Shown here: positions 61,452 through 64,000 of the stretch, one piece after another | Layout: every line of letters begins with the position of its first letter | Position numbering within the stretch: the first letter of the stretch is position 1 | DNA from: HIMB114 sp052048155 | GTDB lineage: Bacteria; Pseudomonadota; Alphaproteobacteria; Pelagibacterales; Pelagibacteraceae | Direction of reading: 5' to 3' | Assembly: GCF_052048155.1 (NCBI RefSeq) | Contig: NZ_JBNAIK010000006.1 | Coordinates: 1-64,000 of the forward strand | Length of the DNA: 64,000 nucleotides | Notes under the pieces: generated by a model | Told to the model about the DNA's origin: nothing | Databases searched by the model: none | The model's input: the letters and a program-made list of their open reading frames with translations, nothing else | Translations under genes and position numbers: made by a program

Positions 61452-62348
61452 ATGAATTGGATAGTTGTCACGGTTATTGCTGCTTTTGTACAAAACCTTA
61501 GATTTACTTTACAAAAAAACATTAACAAGAAAGTCTCTACCTTTGCTTCATCTTATGTGAGATTTGCATTTGCATGTCCTTTTGCAATAGCTTTGTTTTT
61601 TATTTATTTTCAAGATACTGCAATTATTGCTCAAGCATTATCGAACGACAAATTCATTATCTATTTTATATCGGCATCAATATCACAAATAATTTTTACA
61701 TTTATTATGCTGTACTTATTTCAATTCTCAAATTTTATAATTGGAACATCATTGAGTAAGACAGAAGTAATACAAATCGTAGCTTTAGAACTTGTATTAT
61801 TTGGTGATACTTTAAGTTTTTTAGCAACAACTGGTGTAATAATTTCAACAATAGGAATTATTATTTTTTCAGTTAAAAATTTAAATCTTTTCATTAAAAA
61901 TTTATTTTCAAAAACAACAATTATTGGAATAATTACAGGTTTTTTTTTGGGTTTAAGTGTTGTGTTGTATCGTGGGGCAACATTAAGTCTTGCAGAATTT
62001 GATTCAAAATTTGAAAAAGCATTATGTACTTTGTTTTTTGGAGTTACTTTTCAAACAATACTCATGACGATTTATATTTATCTATTTGAAAGAGGAGAAT
62101 TTAAAAAACTTTATGAACATAGATATCAATGCTTAACAGCAGGGTTTTGTAGCTTCGTGGGAACTTTATCGTGGTTTTATGCATTTTCATTAATACAGTC
62201 TTCTTTTGTGAGAGCATTAGGCCAAATCGAATTATTATTTAGCTATTTATCTTCTACATTGTTTTTTAAGGAAAAGGTTAAATTAATCGAAATAATCGGA
62301 ATCTTAATTTTCGTTACGGGAGTTACTATTATGCTAGTTTTTAAATAA
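61452..62348 (+). CDS. EamA/DMT-family permease
   Basis: A 298-residue protein with about ten helices in two EamA repeats. The first repeat ends in GTSLSKTEVIQIVALELVLFGD and the second in IQSSFVRALGQIELLFSYLSSTLFFKEKV, each with the family's Glu/Leu-rich closing helix. It is a metabolite exporter or importer of unknown substrate. Candidate promoter boxes TTGCGG (61400-61405) and TATATA (61424-61429) lie upstream. The 3' end overlaps the LysR fragment by 15 bases. Confidence 0.85.
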   Translation: MNWIVVTVIAAFVQNLRFTLQKNINKKVSTFASSYVRFAFACPFAIALFFIYFQDTAIIAQALSNDKFIIYFISASISQIIFTFIMLYLFQFSNFIIGTSLSKTEVIQIVALELVLFGDTLSFLATTGVIISTIGIIIFSVKNLNLFIKNLFSKTTIIGIITGFFLGLSVVLYRGATLSLAEFDSKFEKALCTLFFGVTFQTILMTIYIYLFERGEFKKLYEHRYQCLTAGFCSFVGTLSWFYAFSLIQSSFVRALGQIELLFSYLSSTLFFKEKVKLIEIIGILIFVTGVTIMLVFK

Positions 62349-62579
62349 ACTTAAATTAGTATCAAATTCATTTACAACTTTTAAAAGAGCATTTCCTTTT
62401 TCAGTTAATTGAATTCCATTTTTCATATTACGAATAAATAATTTGAAACCTAGGTCTTTTTCTAAGCTCATTATATCTCGACTAAAACTAGATTGAGATT
62501 TTTTAAGAACTTTAGAAGCATAATTAAAACTTTTAAATGTTGAGATTTTTTTAAATGTTTCTAATTTTTTCCAATTCAT
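62334..62579 (-). CDS. LysR-type DNA-binding domain without an effector domain
   Basis: An 81-residue protein that contains only the N-terminal LysR winged HTH: WKKLETFKKISTFKSFNYASKVLKKSQSSFSRDI (seen as SFNYASKVLKKSQSSFSRD) and the RNMKNGIQLTEKG wing. It ends in a stop at 62334 and the effector domain that would normally follow is replaced by the transporter gene on the other strand. It could be a remnant of a full regulator or a small stand-alone repressor. ATG 62579 matches the domain start. Confidence 0.72.
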   Translation of the reverse strand: MNWKKLETFKKISTFKSFNYASKVLKKSQSSFSRDIMSLEKDLGFKLFIRNMKNGIQLTEKGNALLKVVNEFDTNLSLFKN

Positions 62580-62639
62580 AGTTTTAATTTAATATAATTG
62601 ATTAAATTTAATAATATTGTTTATGCAATTCAGTTATGA

Positions 62640-62676
62640 CAAAAATAAAAAGGCCCAGATTTTAAGTCTGGACCTT
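62640..62676 (-). terminator. Intrinsic terminator of the ammonium transporter gene
   Basis: On the minus strand AGGTCCAGA (62675-62667) pairs with TCTGGGCCT (62659-62651), with one G-U pair, and is followed by TTTTTATTTTT. It stands about 28 bases after the amt stop. Confidence 0.85.
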
Positions 62677-62703
62677 TTGTTAGATAAATTAAACTAACTA
62701 TGT

Positions 62704-63996
62704 TTAATCTCTTATTGAGTATGCAATAACTCCGATTTCAGCTACGTCTGTACCTTTAGTTTCGGCTTCTTTACTTACTCTAATTCCAAATGTACTTGCC
62801 ATCACCTTCCAGATCACAAATGATACTACGAAGACAAAAGCTATAACACTAATTACTCCAAGGAACTGTGCCCCAAAGTTAGTGTCAGCATTTGATAAAG
62901 GAACTGCTAATGTTCCCCAAATTCCAGCGAACATGTGTACAGGAATTGCTCCAACTACATCATCAATTTTTAATTTGAATAATAGTTTAGTTCCTAACAC
63001 AACGATTGCTCCACCAATTGCTCCAATAATAATTGCAGCGCCAGGTGTTGGAGCTAATGGTTCAGCTGTAATTGCAACTAATCCGCCCAAACAACCATTT
63101 AACATCATAATGACGTCTGTCTTACCAGTTAAAAATCTAGTGATCAAAGCATTAGCAATTACACCACCACAGGCAGCCAAGTTAGTGTTAATGAAAATTT
63201 TAGCAATAGCAGTTGCATCATCAACAGTACCTAGAGCTAACTGTGATCCACCATTAAATCCAAACCAACCAAACCAAAGGATAAACACACCGATAGTTAC
63301 TTGTGGGATAGATGAATTTGCAAATGGCGGCATAGGCTTTTCACCAGATCTAGCAAATCTTCCAAGTCTTGGACCTAGAACGATTGCACCAGCTAAAGCA
63401 GCAGCTCCACCTGCAGCGTGAACAAGAGTTGAACCAGCAAAATCAGAGAAGCCAGCTTTCGCTAACCAGCCTCCACCCCACTGCCAACCCATTTCGATTG
63501 GATAAATTACACCAGTTAAAATTGCCGCAAAAATAAAGAACGGCCAAATTTTAATTCTTTCAGCTAAAGCACCTGAAACGATTGATACTGTTGTTGCACA
63601 GAATACCATTTGGAAGAACCAATCAGACCCATCTGAATAACCAGTATCTAATTTTGATGCATCGCTCCATGGGATGAATGAGCCAATGTATCCACCTTCT
63701 GGAATACCATATGCTAAATTATATCCTCCAAGCCAGAACATGATTCCAGCAATAGAAAATAAACCAATATTTTTTGCCGCAATAGTTGATACACTTTTAG
63801 ATGTTACCATCCCTGATTCCAACATTGCAAAACCTGGTGCCATAAACATTACTAGAAAACCACATATTAAGAATAATAATGTATTAAACACATATTGTGT
63901 TTCAGCCCCTACCTTGCTTTCGGCAGAAAAACTGGGTTCTACTAGAAATATTAAAGCGAACAGTGCAAAAGATAAGTAGTGACTTATTTTTTTCAT
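62704..63996 (-). CDS. amt: Ammonium transporter (Amt family)
   Basis: A 430-residue ammonium channel with a signal-like N-terminus (LSFALFALIFLVEPSFS) and 11 helices. The pore twin His are in STLVHAAGGAAALAG and VGAIPVHMFAG. FVMFMAPGFAMLESGMV (phenylalanine gate and entrance) and WFGWFGFNGGSQ are family hallmarks. It starts at 63996, four bases from the edge, so the promoter is outside the window. A short intrinsic terminator follows. No glnK is visible in the window. Confidence 0.96.
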   Translation of the reverse strand: MKKISHYLSFALFALIFLVEPSFSAESKVGAETQYVFNTLLFLICGFLVMFMAPGFAMLESGMVTSKSVSTIAAKNIGLFSIAGIMFWLGGYNLAYGIPEGGYIGSFIPWSDASKLDTGYSDGSDWFFQMVFCATTVSIVSGALAERIKIWPFFIFAAILTGVIYPIEMGWQWGGGWLAKAGFSDFAGSTLVHAAGGAAALAGAIVLGPRLGRFARSGEKPMPPFANSSIPQVTIGVFILWFGWFGFNGGSQLALGTVDDATAIAKIFINTNLAACGGVIANALITRFLTGKTDVIMMLNGCLGGLVAITAEPLAPTPGAAIIIGAIGGAIVVLGTKLLFKLKIDDVVGAIPVHMFAGIWGTLAVPLSNADTNFGAQFLGVISVIAFVFVVSFVIWKVMASTFGIRVSKEAETKGTDVAEIGVIAYSIRD

Positions 63997-64000
63997 TTTA

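Noticed and set aside
62882..63979. Long open frames antisense to amt
   Set aside because: Amt is clearly coding by family match; the Pro/Ala/Ile-rich antisense products are typical mirror frames.
1..64000. CRISPR arrays, insertion sequences, prophage or plasmid genes
   Set aside because: No regularly spaced repeats, transposase or integrase motifs, or phage structural genes were seen on either strand.

Overview
The window is AT-rich, gene-dense alphaproteobacterial DNA that most closely resembles SAR11 (Pelagibacterales). The reasons are very short or negative gene spacing, Lys/Asn/Ile-rich proteins, a GcrA cell-cycle regulator beside argD, an archaeal-type class I lysyl-tRNA synthetase next to pyrD, and a heavy load of binding-protein-dependent uptake systems (TAXI-TRAP, DctPQM TRAP, tripartite tricarboxylate, phosphonate and phosphate ABC). 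No gap without a gene reaches 300 bases. I see no rRNA, insertion sequence, prophage, integrase or CRISPR array. Assignment to SAR11 is inference from content, not from a marker comparison.

Layout. 0-18 kb is mostly housekeeping: a partial exported protein, aroK-aroB, a CNNM/CBS protein, bolA, a J-domain protein with cobS-cobT, a queuosine-precursor transporter with rpmB, a TauE/SafE exporter, lysS-pyrD, trkH, argD-argF with an ABC-2 permease, and gcrA. 18-37 kb is a phosphorus island. A phosphonate catabolic operon (phosphonoacetate hydrolase, aldehyde dehydrogenase, Fe-type alcohol dehydrogenase, DMT-family membrane protein, then a SET-domain gene) lies divergent from a LysR regulator. It is followed by a phnDCEE operon carrying a DUF47 and a PiT phosphate-permease gene, an MBL-fold hydrolase, phoR, and pstSCAB-phoU-phoB. 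Similar PHO-box-like sequences sit upstream of pstS, phnD and phoR. 37-47 kb is a mixed accessory segment: DoxX, ion channel, MsrB, a GT2-DUF2064 fusion, HupE/UreJ with DUF4198, DUF3047, a second aldehyde dehydrogenase directly behind tRNA-Arg(ACG), a lipoprotein and an aminotransferase. 46-64 kb is uptake and catabolism of organic acids: a TAXI-TRAP pair, a sugar-acid cluster (RhmD-like dehydratase, PdxA-like dehydrogenase, TctABC, AraD1-type dehydratase, ketoglutarate-semialdehyde dehydrogenase), a DctPQM-TRAP operon with an isocitrate-lyase-superfamily enzyme, a DMT permease, a LysR DNA-binding domain without an effector domain, and an ammonium transporter.

How it fits together. The phosphorus island can be read as one system. 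PhnDCEE imports a phosphonate, an alcohol-aldehyde-acid oxidation series would yield phosphonoacetate, and PhnA would split that to acetate and phosphate, without an aminotransferase. This suggests 2-hydroxyethylphosphonate as a substrate (inference). Pst and PiT would import free phosphate and PhoBR would sense it. In the sugar-acid cluster, dehydration, a second dehydration and semialdehyde oxidation would deliver 2-oxoglutarate to the TCA cycle.

A recurring layout stands out: all five binding-protein transport systems carry a stem-loop directly behind the binding-protein gene. Two of these loops overlap the ribosome site of the next gene, and one is a terminator-like hairpin inside the tctB coding sequence. 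Three short genes (49, 30 and 51 residues) are included that are below the usual size cutoffs.
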